64,000 nucleotides of DNA from Hirundichthys speculiger (taxonomy: Eukaryota > Chordata > Actinopteri > Beloniformes > Exocoetidae), in assembly GCA_018398805.1 (NCBI GenBank), contig JAGFBZ010000258.1, positions 4,204,501-4,268,500 on the forward strand, given 5' to 3'. How positions within the stretch are numbered: position 1 is the stretch's first letter; every line of letters starts with the position of its first letter. Below are positions 32,936-45,351 of this stretch, piece by piece. The position numbers were made by a program, and so were the translations under genes. Below the pieces are notes generated by a model. That model did no database searches and was not told where the DNA came from. It saw only the letters and a list, made by a program, of their open reading frames with translations.

Positions 32936-35900
32936 CCAAAGGCTTCAGTCACTTACAAGCCATTGTTAACTTCTTTAAGTTTATGAATTAACTTCTGACT
33001 CCTTCACAACTGTGGGTTTACAATGTTTTCGCTCTTTGATAAAAAGCGCATAACAGCCCTTTCAAAACCAGCAAAACACCTAAACCGCTATTCATCTGTT
33101 CACAACCATGTCCCTGTGTCTATTCACACCTTATCTATCCACAGTGCGCACCTTTACTTTACAAAGGCATACGTGCTTAGCATCGGGAGGCACAAAAACT
33201 GACACCTGCGATCAATGACCGGCCATGAATCTCAATGAGTATATAAAGTGTTTTATTGTTATAGGCAGAATAGTTGCACTATCAAGAAATGGAATCGATA
33301 ACTCTCTGCCGCAGCAGCTCCTTTAAACACAACACTTTGCAATTTGTGTGGTTTTATGAATCAGATTTGCTACATCAGTCTGTGTTTGTGTGCCTGCCCC
33401 TCAAACTCTAAGCTGTTAAAGGTAAAGGACAACTACATGTAGGCTGCCAGAATGTCGCTCAACAAGTTACGTAGCTGATTGTTGTTTTGTTAGTGTTTAT
33501 GCAGATTGATACGCTGTTGATTAACATCTATTAAGATCAAGTTAAACAACATTTTGGCAGGTGAACACTGGTGTTGCCCTCAATGTGCTGGGCATGACTG
33601 CCTACGACCGACGGTTCTGTTGCTGGGGGGCAAAGTTGGCTGCCATGGGCGAAACTAGTCATCACCTCAGCTCTCTGCTTCTGGCAAGCCACCTTCACCT
33701 CTGAACTATTGGAGGCCAACCTGGAAGAGTCTGGGTCGTGGCTGCAGTCCAACCACGCCGAAGCTCACAGCATCAGGTTCCTTTTCCATCCTAAACCACT
33801 TAGGTGGGGCTGAGGTGCGGCTAGTGACAGATGGCTAGACGGAGCTCAGCCAAAGCTCCAGCAGCTTTCATTTCAGCTCTGACAGTCCTCACTTCAGATG
33901 TCATCAGAAGCAAGGACAGACTCAGTTAGAATGAATGTCAAGTAGCCTTCGCTAATATCATTAAGATAACCTAAGCTAAAACAGGTAGCTTGTTGTCACT
34001 GAATTAACTTGGGCATGTTTCATTTGACTGCCACACTTTTTCATTTCCACCCATTTTCCCAGTTGGGCAGAATTGGTTCCTGGAAACATGGCGTCTTCTA
34101 AAGGGAGAAAAAAACTACTCTTCAGAAATGTATGAGTCACAGAGGGTTTGGTCAGATTGTGGTGTTGTAAAAGAAATTAATCAAAATCACCACCCAAAAA
34201 ACAAACAAACATCACTCAAGTATACGACAAACCAGGTACATACCATATAAGTACTGTCCTCAGGAGACTACTCTGTGGGCAGCCTGAGGTGTTACATTTG
34301 CGGTTTCCGGTACATTTCCAAACAAGCTGCATCTCACTGCAGTCACTCACCCTGCATACAACATCTCATCTCTCATACTGGTATATTACAATAGTTTATC
34401 AACTGTGACACAAAGATCCAACCTGCTCCAGTTAAGGATAATTCACTCTGATGATGAACTGGCAGACATCATCAAAGCTGTGAAAAACAAACATTGATTT
34501 TTATGATGACAGAACACAACACATAAGTGATAATGAAGAATGCCAGAATAAGGCACCTTGTTGTCGGGCTTCACAGTAAACAAGGACAAAATGACAGCTT
34601 GTGGTGGCAGCATTAAATCAAGTCTGAAAGTGGAATTTCTACTCCTCTAAAATGTCATAATTACTTTTCAAAATATTTTGGTTAGCCTTCTTAAGCACAA
34701 AAACAAAGTATAACTAACAATCCTTTCTTAAAATATGCAATTGAACACAGTATGCCAATAACATACGATACATCCAACACTGAAAGTATCTAAATCATCA
34801 TGGCCCCTGGACATCAGGCTCCCTGCAGCAAACACAGCTCACTGGTTTACCCTCTACTCCCATCATAGAGTCTCCAAGAGTCAATTACATGTTGGAAGAA
34901 TAAACTGAACACAATCCCTCTCAAATCCTGGACCACGGCATGGATGCGACCAATCAGCTGGACAGAAAATCCTCTTTACTCAGAAGAGAGTGTCAGGAGA
35001 TGTTGGATTCTAAGCCAGTGGTATAGCTATAGTTGTAAAACATCTTTCCTTTGACACCAAGAGATCCAGTTCATGTAGCAGTGAAAAAAAATGTGGGTCT
35101 GAACTGCAAAATTACCTGAGAAGACTTTCATAACGCTCAAAGAAAGCACATAAATTACCATTTATTTGTTAATTTATTTACAAAAAAGATTATTTATTAA
35201 CTTATGTTAAAAATATTTCTTAAGTTAAGAATGTTGGAGAACACTGCAGATCCTCCCTGCAACAAGTTGATTAAACCACAGCATGACTGCAGTCAGAGAA
35301 CTCTTCAGGTTGTCTGCAATACAAACTCGTTGCCGCCGTGAGTTATAACCGTCTACAATGAGTCTGTAATGAGACTGTAATGAGAATTACTGGAAAGCAT
35401 TACTGAATTGAACTAGATTGAAGCCCTGCATTCATGTCCATAGAGCTACACATGCGTGGAGTCTTGATCAGCCATTGCATTAGAGGCTCTGACAAGTAAA
35501 GTCAATAATATTGATCCCTTTGTCACAATGCAATGATCTGCTGGGAAATCTAGGTCCCATGTGGATATTAACATGGTATGCATCTCAAAGCATACTCAAA
35601 ACTCTACATCAATACTGTACAGTACTGTATATTCACTCCATGTGGACTTTATCTTACAAATAGGGATTCAATTGGGATTTTTTATGTGAGGCTCCAGTTT
35701 CAAGAGTTGCAAAGGGCATGTATGGATATACTACTGAACAAAAGCTGAATGACATTACTTGACAAACTAAATTTAAACAAGACAATGCATCCCTCTGGTC
35801 TGCATGTCAATCAGAGTCAGTCAGTCTGCACATGATTTTCAGTCTATCAATCATCTTTCTGTAAGTGCACTCTCTTGTGTTTCTTCAACTAGAGCAACGG

Positions 35901-38338
35901 TGTTGTTGAGACTAGCGGAGAATAAAAATAGAGCACCACTGGCTTTTCCACATGTCAGATGTATATTTTAAAGAAGTCTGATATATTTGTGTCATCCATT
36001 TATACATCTAGATCTGAATCTTACAAATATAACAAAAATACATAAAATAAATTGTTTTATTTTAAAAAATCATATTAAGTATTGCTTCTATGAGAAGCAA
36101 GGCAGAAATAAATTGATAAAGACAGCAGGAGAATTAATTTTCATTTGATAGTTTAGAACTGACCTCTTGGTAAGTCCCCCCACCACCACGCCCCCACCCC
36201 ATCCCCTTAGTTACTGTTGCTCAGTCGGACAAGCCATCTGTGTCGTTTACTCTTTTGCAATGGTGACTTCCGGGCAGAAGACGTCATCCCAATATGTTCT
36301 AGAAAAAAATTGGTCACAAAAGGACCACCTTTCAAATATGACTTAAATAGGCTACAGATGGATATGTACAAAATCTTAAAATAGATGCAACTGGTAAATA
36401 AGGTTGAACTGGAGGGGAGGGTTTACAGATCACAGAGCGAATGGGAGAAGCCTCAACATCCAGGATCAAAGCTGCTCATGCAATGCAAGGTAAAATCAAA
36501 TGAATTTACATTTAATTTGTTTAATTTTGAGAGGCATATCTTCAGATCCAGACAGCTCGTACATAGGGAACGTGAGCTGGGTTAGACGGGTTAGTTTTAC
36601 CCTACTGCTGTGCCATTTCAATAGTAATCCTAGTACTACTACGACCTATCTGGCATTACTTATGAAGTTATGAAGCTATGATAATGCTATCTACCTAGCA
36701 CTAGATATAAAGTTATAACTCTTGGCCTAGTGCAAAAGTCTCATTGCCTCTATGCGTGTGTAAAAAAGCTTCAAATTCTCTGGATTACTAGGTTGCCAAA
36801 CATAGTAGAATTCCCAATATTTCACTACTTTCTGTGGCGGCAGCTTGAGTAACATATGAAACATTAAAGTTGATTTGATTCTCAGCGTGAGATTTCAATG
36901 GTATGACGTGAGAGCTTGTGAATCGCTTGACTGTCACAGTGAAAAGACAAGACTTGGCATCTCTGCTAGAACAAACGTTGACATCCTTGCTGATCTTCTG
37001 GACATTAAGTTGGCTGTGTCTCCTGCTGCTTAATCCAAAGCAGACATTTAACTCTGTCTTGTTTGTGTTTAGAAACAGAATCAAATATACTCCATTGCCC
37101 ATCTTCTTGGGATACCTGGATTTGGTAAATTACCCCAGGGACGTGGTTAAAACATTTTCTTTTGGTGTAAACACAGAAGATTTTCCAATATTGTTCTATG
37201 GAGCTCAAAGCTACAGATGTTAAGTCCCAGTCATTGTGCAACTGATACTCAACAGCCATTGGCTCATCTCCGTTCAAGGGGCGGGTCTTAACAACAGGTC
37301 AGTTGGTCTTATTAGCATACATTACCGAGCTATGGTATACTTCATTCTGATATAGTACTCAACCCACTGATATTATGACCTAACTCTTCTAGGTGAACAT
37401 TTCAAGGAGCATTTTTTGTTCTATTGGTTAAAACTGTATTTATACTCCAATAAGAAATCATTTGTTGCCCTTCCTGCAAATCAGCAAGACTCTCAGCCTG
37501 TTTCCATGGTAGATGAGTGCATTTGTCTCTGGCATGCTCGCGTGACGGATGTTGCAGTAAGCAGACAGAATTGGAGCCGCCGTTACCTGTCAGTGCTGAT
37601 GCCAGCAAGGTGCCTTGATATGAGAAGGCACCAAAAACTGCTGAGAGTCAGAAAAAAGTATGTATTCAAAACAGCTAAAGCCATAAAAAGGCTCAATGCT
37701 GCAAGAAGTAAAACAGAAGTTTATGGCGATGCAGTGTTTCCTCCATGACAACAATTGATACCTTGGTGGCCATACTTGTAATTTTTACCATTTCATTAAT
37801 CGCATTCGGTCCAGATGATGGGAGGAAAACCTTATTCATCTCTGACATGCAGTTAGCCCATCTGCCTATTTTAAACACTAATGTAGACTAGATTGCATCA
37901 CACATGTAATCTACGGTAATTAGCTGGTGTTATATGCTTATTTTGTACTACCAGTCATGTGATCTATCGGTGTCATTCTGAGCAAAAGAGGGTGAGCATT
38001 TATGCAGTATACTTTCATTTCTTTCCTGCAAATTTTCAAGTCAACACCTATTCCACCTTTAAAGTTTCAGTATAATTTTGTTAAGTTTAAACATTAAGAC
38101 AGATATCAGCAGTTTTTTTTCCTTTGCTCCCCATCTTTCTATGGAGTCATGAGTTAATTTTTTTTTTGAGTCCGTGCATTGAAAAGTAGCCTCTGGGAGG
38201 GAAAGAGGGAGATGCTGACAGATATATGGGCAGATAGAAAGACTTTTATTGTTCCAGAGCTGTGAAATTCCAGTGTGACAACAGCAATGTTAAAGCACAA
38301 CATGCCAAAAACACAGAGATGAAAGGGGGAAAAAAAAC
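32936..38338. other. Non-coding; no gene seen
   Basis: Over 5 kb of mostly AT-rich sequence. Open frames near 36918-37223 and 37416-37748 on the plus strand have no recognised family and no exon-like splice context. I searched here for the missing TM7 exon of grm8 and did not find it. Confidence 0.45.
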
Positions 38339-38435
38339 AAAACACAACAACAATATGATCCCAGTGGTGAAGTATGGTGGAGGCAGCATCATAATCTGGG
38401 CTTGCTTCTCTGCCTAATGGCCTGGACCAGTTAGA
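38339..38435 (+). pseudogene. Tc1/mariner transposase scrap next to a grm8 exon
   Basis: agtatggtggaggcagcatc and the following ataatctgggcttgcttctc translate to a VKYGGGSIIIWACFS stretch, the Tc1 DDE-domain motif, followed by a stop and WPGPV. It ends about 45 bp from the splice donor of the TM4-6 exon, in antisense to grm8. Confidence 0.8.
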
Positions 38436-38478
38436 TGGATCAATGTATCGATGATTCAATAGATAAATATGTACTCAC

Positions 38479-38845
38479 CCTTTCTGCAGACTGTGACGTT
38501 CCAAAGAAGATGGGTATGAAAGCCAGCCAGATGATACAGGTGGTGTACATGGTGAATCCGATGGGCTTGGCTTCGTTGAAGGTTTCAGGCACGCCTCGCG
38601 TCTTGATGGCGTACACTGTGCACGTCACCATGAGCAGGATGGAGTAGCCCAGGGAGCAGATGAGAGACAGGTCTGAGATGTCGCACTTGAGGACCCCACG
38701 TGCCGCCATGGGGTCCTGGGTCCGCTGCTCACCGTAGTCCACCACAGTGTGGGGAGGGTCCATAGCGAACCAGACGAACACGCCCAGGAGTTGAACTGAG
38801 ATCAGAGAGAAGGTGATGACGAGCTGGGAGGCAGGAGAGATGAAC
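38479..38845 (-). CDS. grm8: grm8 exon: TM4-TM6
   Basis: This 367-bp exon continues the Arg codon and reads [20 protein letters not shown] (TM4), then the second extracellular loop with DYGEQRT and [10 protein letters not shown], then TM5, intracellular loop 3 with [20 protein letters not shown], and TM6 ending at [10 protein letters not shown]. The conserved extracellular-loop Cys is present. The acceptor is cctctgcag and the donor is agg|gtgagt, leaving phase 0 within the third extracellular loop. DYGEQRT and [14 protein letters not shown] favour mGlu8. The next exon should begin near a (M/L)YIQ motif and carry TM7, but I do not find it anywhere in 1-38478. An old Tc1 transposase scrap lies about 45 bp past the donor. 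Confidence 0.95.
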
Positions 38846-39447
38846 CTGCAGAGGAGGAGATGACTGAGGTGAGGAAGAGGTGCATAATGGCATGAAGAGG
38901 ACCTCGTAAATTTCATTTTTCATAAAACTAATAAGGCTTTTTCAAAGACACTGAAGGCCGCACAAAGGAACCTTTACAATTTTGGCTTAAAAGATCCCCT
39001 CATTGGCGTGAAGGTTAAGTTGCTTAAAGCTGAAGCAAGAAAGAATGTAAAAGGCTGAACTGGAGAGAAAAAATACAGATAATCTTCTGCAGAATATGTC
39101 TAAGAGATTAAAAAAAAAAAAAACAGATGTAAAAAAAAGAAAAAAAAAACAGCTGATTGTGTAAAGCGGATGTGAACTTGATCATTGCGAGAACCAACAT
39201 TAACATTTCATCCACTTAGTTGACACTCTTGCATTGACACTCACACTGATTGCAAACAGTACAGTAGCAGCATGTGAGTTCATGACTCATAAATAATGCA
39301 TAAAAAATAAATGAGTAATGATTGCACTTAACTTTCACTTCCTCCTTATTAAGTCTTTTTGAGTGCACAAAAAAAAAAAAAAAACACCCACAGCAACATT
39401 AACTGCCACTACACCCACGAACAGACGATGCGAGCACACGTCTTTAC
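38846..39447 (-). other. grm8 intron (602 bp) within the TM core
   Basis: This short intron lies between the TM1-3 and TM4-6 exons and has canonical GT and AG ends. It is AT-rich, with A-runs around 39112-39150 and a 16-A run at 39369-39384. I see no gene or recognisable mobile element in it. Confidence 0.85.
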
Positions 39448-39869
39448 CTGGGCGCCGTCACAGACTTCTTCCCTTGTTCAAAAATGCGGTGTATCCTATT
39501 GGTCTTTGTGAGCAGTGCAGCATAGCTGAAACACATCCCCAAGCCCAAGAAAATCCTCCTCAATGAGCACACGCCCACATCCGGCGTGGCGATCATCAGG
39601 AACGTGATGGCGTAGCACAGGAAGATCCCCGTCAGAAGCACGTAGCTCATCTCCCGGCCGGACGCTCGGACGATGGGCGTGTCGTTGTACCGCACAAAAG
39701 TGACTATGACGAAAGAGGTGGCGATGATCCCCAGCATGGAGATGAAGACGGGGAAGATGGCCCAGGGGGAGTGCCACTCCAGCTTGATGATGGGGATCGG
39801 GACGCAACCGGTGCGGTTGGCGTCGGGTCGCATCTCGTATGGACAGAGCTCGCAGGTAAACTCTGAAGC
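39448..39869 (-). CDS. grm8: grm8 exon: end of cysteine-rich domain and TM1-TM3
   Basis: This 422-bp exon starts in phase 0 with [20 protein letters not shown], then GC and [10 protein letters not shown]. It contains TM1 (about residues 36-58 of the exon), TM2 (about 74-93) and TM3 (about 100-122). Intracellular loop 2 follows, containing [57 protein letters not shown] and the loop sequence match mGlu8 better than mGlu4 or mGlu7 as I recall those proteins. The acceptor is ctccctcag and the donor is ccag|gtaaag. The exon ends two bases into an Arg codon, which the exon at 38479-38845 completes. The fish paralogue (8a or 8b) cannot be decided from this. Confidence 0.95.
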
Positions 39870-39954
39870 CTGAGGGAGAAAGTTGCAACACTGTGTGTTA
39901 AACAGACTTTGCCTTTAAAGGAAACATATTATGCTAGAAGGGAAATTGTCTAAA

Positions 39955-40045
39955 GGGAAGGCAAGTTCATTTGTATAGCACATTTCATGGACAAAACAAT
40001 TCAAAGTGGTTTAAATAAAACATTAAAAGCATTGCAGAAAAAAAA
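39955..40045 (-). repeat. LINE 3'-end fragment, antisense
   Basis: ggcaagttcatttgtatagc, caattcaaagtggtttaaat and aaaacattaaaagcattgca match a common fish repeat of this orientation. It lies about 90 bp upstream (in gene direction) of the TM1-3 exon. Confidence 0.6.
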
Positions 40046-40139
40046 AGAAAAGGTAATATGAGGAGGCTGGAGAAATCTACTCTCATATGGGTCGGTGATG
40101 TCACAGAATTGAACATATATTTGAACATATTTTGAGAGT

Positions 40140-40650
40140 TTAACGTGGAAATGAGCAAAACCAAAGCATTTATGCAATGTTTGATTTCAAAAGTACAAAG
40201 ACAACACTCCATTAAACTAAATTAATATATCTTACAGTTGTGTTCAATTGAAGTGAAGGGTTGAAATTATTGGCCCTCAAACAATTTATAATCGCAACTA
40301 CAGTCTTTATGAATAACAGCTGACAACCATCTCTCATAGTAGCTCCTAACTAAATTGGATCTTAGCCTATTCCACCATGGCGAATATTTCCAGCTCATCC
40401 ACACTGCTTCTTAATATTAACTGGATATTAACTTTGAGTCCAGGACCTCAATTTTAATGTCTTTCAAAACAATTTGACAAGTTTAGATCCATGTATTTGG
40501 TCACTGTCTTATTAGAAGACTGTTGATCTAAAGTTAGGACTGGTAGATAATGCATTGATCTTATTGTTCAGAATGGAAACATAATGGCCAAAAAAGCCCT
40601 CCACAGCATTATGCTCCTGCCACCATGCTTCACTGTTTGTCGGTTTACGG
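40140..40650 (-). pseudogene. Dispersed repeat family C, copy 1, with antisense Tc1 relic
   Basis: The minus strand at about 40600-40640 reads acagtgaagcatggtggcag, giving a TVKHGG.SIMLW motif of Tc1 transposase. Upstream blocks (caaagacaacactccattaa, a ggttgaaattattggccct block, ttggatcttagcctattcca) recur in order at 47870-48290. So both are copies of one old Tc1-related element. Confidence 0.6.
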
Positions 40651-42299
40651 TGTCTCTCTTCATTTGGCAACAAAAGCAGCATTTTGATAATGGTATGGTA
40701 GCACCCAAATGCAGCACAACAACTCAGGAACAGTTTGTAATGAGCTTTAATCGTTCTCAGATGAGGCAGGAAGGTAATACAGGAACGCTTGGAGATGACT
40801 GGTAAGGCTGTCGTATTTACCGGGGCTGAGACAAGGAGGGACGATCTGAGGCAAGATGAGTAGAAACCAGGAGCTCAGTCTGTAGGTGAGTGCTGGAGAG
40901 TCAGGCATGACGCAAAGAACAATCTGGCAAGGAGTGGGAGATCTGCAGTGGCGTAAATGCAGGCTGAGTGATGAGCAGCAGCTGGGAGCAACAGGTGAGA
41001 GTGATGAATGCTAATCAGGTGTGCGTGGGGGGGTGGGGAGGCGTGGCAGAGAGAGTGAGACCTTCCACAGCAGCAGAAGAGCAGAAGAGCAGGCTGTGAC
41101 AGCATCATTGTGTATCATCAGACCAGAGGACAGACTTCTAAAACTCATTCCCGGTGAAAACAGTCTGGGTGGGCCATCTCTGTCTACGATCAAAGCTCAG
41201 CTAAAACCGTCTACGCCATCACTCCCAGACGCTGCTGATGAAATGATGCTGTCAACTGCCATACTCTCACTTCAACATTTTAACTACTTCAGCCTCAGCT
41301 CGACAGCTGAAGATAAGACACACAATATCCACTTCTGAGAAACATTTTCAAGTTTTTCATATTTTACACTAATTTCCTTAATTACTGCTATGTGTCAACA
41401 GATTACTGAATTTAAAGAAAATGAATGAATTCGAAATGTTTAAAATGCGTGCTCCAATAGGAGTTAGCTGCCATGATAAATATTTTCTAGCTCTTTTATT
41501 GCTTCCTGAGTGAGGGGAAGCTCTGCACATGCACTTGCCTCCTTATAGATTTTTTTTCTTCACATAATAATAAGGATGGACCAAATTGTCCATTAGATAA
41601 AATTAAGACAGGAGATGTATTTTTGTAATAGGTGATTAGACCCTTTCCCTCAGCACATATTACACACTTCCATTTCCTTTCCATCTGCGGGGTTCCTCCT
41701 GCATAAATGTATCTAAAATAGGACACTTAGGCACACTTTTTTGATTGCTTAAAATGAGTTCTCTTGCAATATACCGTATACCAAATATACACCGTCACTC
41801 TTGCTCCACGCAACCCTGTATGCGGAGCAAAAGTCTGCAGTCCTGCTCTCTGAAAACAAATATGCAGAGATGAACATGTTGCCTCTGCACACAAGTCATA
41901 TATATATATAATGATGCGCTGTAACTGTATTTGTTTAAAGAGGTTTAAATGGTAAAGTTGTATCAGGTGTCTCAGGTTAAAATCATCAATATCTACATGT
42001 TGTGACTTATTTTGAATTTAAGCTTGTGCAGGCTTCAGAACCACCATGGTCCAGTTTTGCTTGGTCCTAAGAGTGATCTCCAGTCCCACGGGGAACATTT
42101 CAAAAGTGGAGCGCTTGCGATCGCTGCCTGCCCAGCTGGATCAGGCGATAATCACGCAGGAGTGTACTAATTAAAGACGTATATCTGTCCATGTCTTGTT
42201 TTTCCAGAATCATACACTGATCAGACATAAACATCAGTCCTCCTTGCTCTAATGAAGGAGCTCTGACCAGTCAGAGTCTGGACAAAGAACATCCGAGGA
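40651..42299. other. Non-coding grm8 intron; no gene seen
   Basis: It holds a (TA)7 microsatellite at 41898-41911. An ORF at 41021-41338 is unrecognised. No exon-like segment. Confidence 0.5.
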
Positions 42300-42990
42300 T
42301 GTCCAGGAGTGTCTGGTCCCGCTGATGTTAATACATCTTTTGGGCTCTGCGGATTGCGCAGTGGGGTCTCTGAGGAACGGGATTGCTTCCCTGAGATGCC
42401 ATCAGGTCCCTTCAGATTGCTGTGTTTTTGAGCGCTTCCTGAATGAATTTATTGACGGGCCCCACTGCTGACCTGCTGGGGGAGCTGCTCCTGCAGGTGA
42501 AAGACGTCACCATGTTGCGGCTGCATAACTGGTCTGCAGAAATTCTTTGGGAGGTGTCACGTGCCAAAATAGGATTAATGTGAAGGATTAATGTGCCAGG
42601 TGTTCCCAGCAGATCATTGGAACAAGATAACCAGTGTTTACTCACGGTACGCATCAGTGGTCATAATGCTACGCTTGATCGGTGCACATTTAGAAAGGAC
42701 AAGTGGTGTTAAATAAAACGTGTTTTTCGACTGCTAAGCTGACCCTCTCCTTACGTATGGCTCAAATCTCTTTTAAAACCCTCTCAACTGTTCAGACCCA
42801 GCCTCCACAGCCTCCTGGTTTTACATAGGAACTATACACAAGGCCCATGTCATTGTCAGTATTTATAACTGTCTTATTGTTGTTTGTGTCATTCTGTAAT
42901 TACACCACCAAACAGCAGGCGATGATGTAGGTCCTGCTGAGTTTCCTTTTATTATTCCCTTTATGGAGCTCAGACATAGCGGCAGAGCCA
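42300..42990 (+). repeat. Composite of old dispersed repeats (includes family A copy 2)
   Basis: 42300-42700 has the look of an old transposon copy (ctttgggaggtgtcacgtgc, aggtgttcccagcagatcat) but I cannot name it. 42709-42790 matches 8010-8092. 42855-42985 matches 2233-2388 (ctgtaattacac, gtttccttttattattccct, gagctcagacatagcggcag). Confidence 0.5.
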
Positions 42991-43653
42991 ATAAATAATA
43001 ATCTATTTCAGATGAAGCTGATATATGCTGAATAAAAGTTATTTATACTGAGATTACAGCATCACCGCTGCAAGCAATCACTGCGTCTAGTTAGCAGTGC
43101 TTCACGAAATATAGTGCTCTGCATGTATCCGTTTGTAAAACACAGGTCATTTTACAGCTTTTTTCCCCCCTTTTTTTCTTTCTTTTTTTTATTAAAATTA
43201 CACAGTTTTTTTTATCATAAGTATTTGCACAAACTAGATGGGCAGACAAACGGAGCTGAAGCAAATAAGCAGTGGAGCTAAAACATCTTTTAACGATTAT
43301 CCAGAATCACAGTGGCTGGCAGAGTGCGAAGCCACGATGAATCAGACCAGACAGCTTCCCTTTTGATTTTACACGACAAACAGCAGTTTCAGCAATCTGT
43401 GTGTTTTATAAATATTCACTCAATCATTCATAACTGTGACAATCCTGAATAAAGATTTATGGAAACCTGTGAAGCTAACATCTTGGGAGAAAGATTCCTG
43501 CATCAGCTACATGATAATTAACAGGACGCTCTTCTTTTCACCTTTAAAAAAAAGGGTTTTTATCCACTGGATACATATTGATCATTTCTGTGTGTTTTCC
43601 ACGGTTTAAACCTCTCAGTCCCGTCGGCTGGCGTTTCTTCTTTGGAGATGTAC
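42991..43653. other. Non-coding grm8 intron; no gene seen
   Basis: AT-rich with T-runs near 43170-43210. It adjoins the donor of the cysteine-rich exon. Confidence 0.5.
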
Positions 43654-43800
43654 CTGATAGTGGTATCCCTCGCAGCGTTCACAGTGCCAGCAGCAAGGCA
43701 CGCCCTTCACAACCTTCTTCCGTTCGCCCGTGCGGCAGGGGAGGCTGCACACGGAGGCTGGCAAAGACGGGTCACCTGCCCGCCAACGCATGGCCTCCAT
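43654..43800 (-). CDS. grm8: grm8 exon: cysteine-rich domain
   Basis: This 147-bp exon (49 codons, phase 0 at both ends) encodes most of the cysteine-rich linker that transmits closure of the extracellular glutamate-binding lobes to the membrane domain. It reads from MEAMRW through [20 protein letters not shown] to [17 protein letters not shown], with the conserved cysteines of the domain present. The acceptor is tcctctcag and the donor is cag|gtacat. The intron to the previous exon is 3,588 bp and to the next 3,784 bp. The first 13 residues are less conserved than the rest compared with remembered mammalian mGlu8 (which has VEDMQWA...), but the length agrees, so I accept this acceptor. Confidence 0.92.
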
Positions 43801-44668
43801 CTGAGAGGAGTGAAGAGGAACACACGTGCAATTAATCGGCCCTCTCCGTCTTCTAACAGCATTAAATGCAGCAAAAAAGAAATTAAAAAAAAAAAGCAGC
43901 ATCTGCTGAAGCTCAGACTGGTGTTTGTTAACAGCCCTTTAGTACTGTGTACCTGCAGAGAAAGTGTGTTTTGAGGGTTTTTTGGAGAGCAATTAGCAGC
44001 CCCTCTGATCGTTTTCCTGCGTGTGCTTCCAGGCACGAAACTAACACCAGCTTGTCTGGAAGCCAGCTATCAGGCCATAATCAGATCTGGCTCAAAAAGT
44101 CCATCTGCATTATCCTTTGTGCTCCTGTCTGGCATTACAGTATCCCTGAGCTTTCCATGTGTCTGCTTCGTGCCACTCTCCCTGCATGCGCGTGTTTAAA
44201 TTGCAGTTAAGCGAGCGAGAGTTTGAGAGAAAGTCTGTCAGCGTGCCGGATCCCCGAGGTCCATCTGTTGTCACTGGTGCTGGGTAAAACAGAGCGATGC
44301 TCGCACAGAAGTGCCAGTCCTCCGAAAAATAGTCAGTAGGAAGAAGTCATGTGGGATCGAAAGACTGGGATTCATTTAAATATTGAGAGTCAAGTAAAAT
44401 ACACCCCCACAGAATTCATACACCAATGTTTTGTGACAAAAATTTGTTTTCAAATATACCGACAAGGTACTGTTCCCACTGTTTTTATTGATAAGCTTAC
44501 ATTACACACAATGGGAAAAAAAAAGTTTGTCATAAAAGCAACAAGTTTCACAATTCAGTTCAGTTCAGTGATACCTGATTAATCTCTAAATTGAAATTGT
44601 GACTGTGGGCTGGTTAAGCAGGTGGACTGTATGATGGCGTCTCCTACTCCAACTAAACGACGATGAAC

Positions 44669-45343
44669 CAGGGTTGCCAGGTGGGAAATGTAGGATTATC
44701 GTACCAGAGATTCAAAATTATCGTACATCTGTCATAACCAAAATAACAAGCCCAATGATGCACTATAGTCAAATATGATCACTCTAGTGTTAAATTGTGT
44801 CCCACAGGCACTCACAGCTTCGTGGAATAGGTTAACGGGACCACATCAGCCAAATTCAAAGTTGCGTTAGACTAATGTGTCCCCCAGAAACAAATGAGAG
44901 GGTGGGAACTAAGAGCCAAATTATGAGGCCTGGAGGCGATTTTGGAGACTAATTTTTTTCCCTTGGTTTTTCTCTTCTGCTTAAAGTCTGTTTAAATCTC
45001 GCTCAACTTCCTGATCTGGTCCTGACTGTGAGCGTCTCGTGGGGCGGTGCGCAGCAGACCATTCAGCCCATTCACCCTACCAAGCTCATTGTTCTGAGAC
45101 AAACACTCGTATCTCACGCTCAGGAAAGCAAGATTGGCTGGAATCATGTCACATGGGAACAGATGCCTTAAGGGTTCGCAAAAAAAAAACAAACACTCTC
45201 CGGCAAACAGTTGCGGCAGGCCAATAATTTGAAAGTCAAATTATCGTACATTTGGCCTTTTTTTTGGATTATTGATCAAACATCGTACAGAGGGCCAAAT
45301 TGTCGTACAAATCCGATAATTAATCGTACACCTGGCAACGCTG
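44669..45343. mobile_element. hAT-type non-autonomous element with 8-bp target duplication
   Basis: The terminal inverted repeats are cagggttgccaggtg and, reversed, cacctggcaacgctg. Subterminal attatcgtac motifs appear at both ends. The 8-bp duplication CGATGAAC is at 44661-44668 and 45344-45351. It is 675 bp with no transposase motif, so it would depend on a transposase made elsewhere. Confidence 0.9.
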
Positions 45344-45351
45344 CGATGAAC

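Noticed and set aside
37416..37748. 110-codon plus-strand frame as a gene
   Set aside because: No recognised domain, no conserved context and located in repeat-rich intron.
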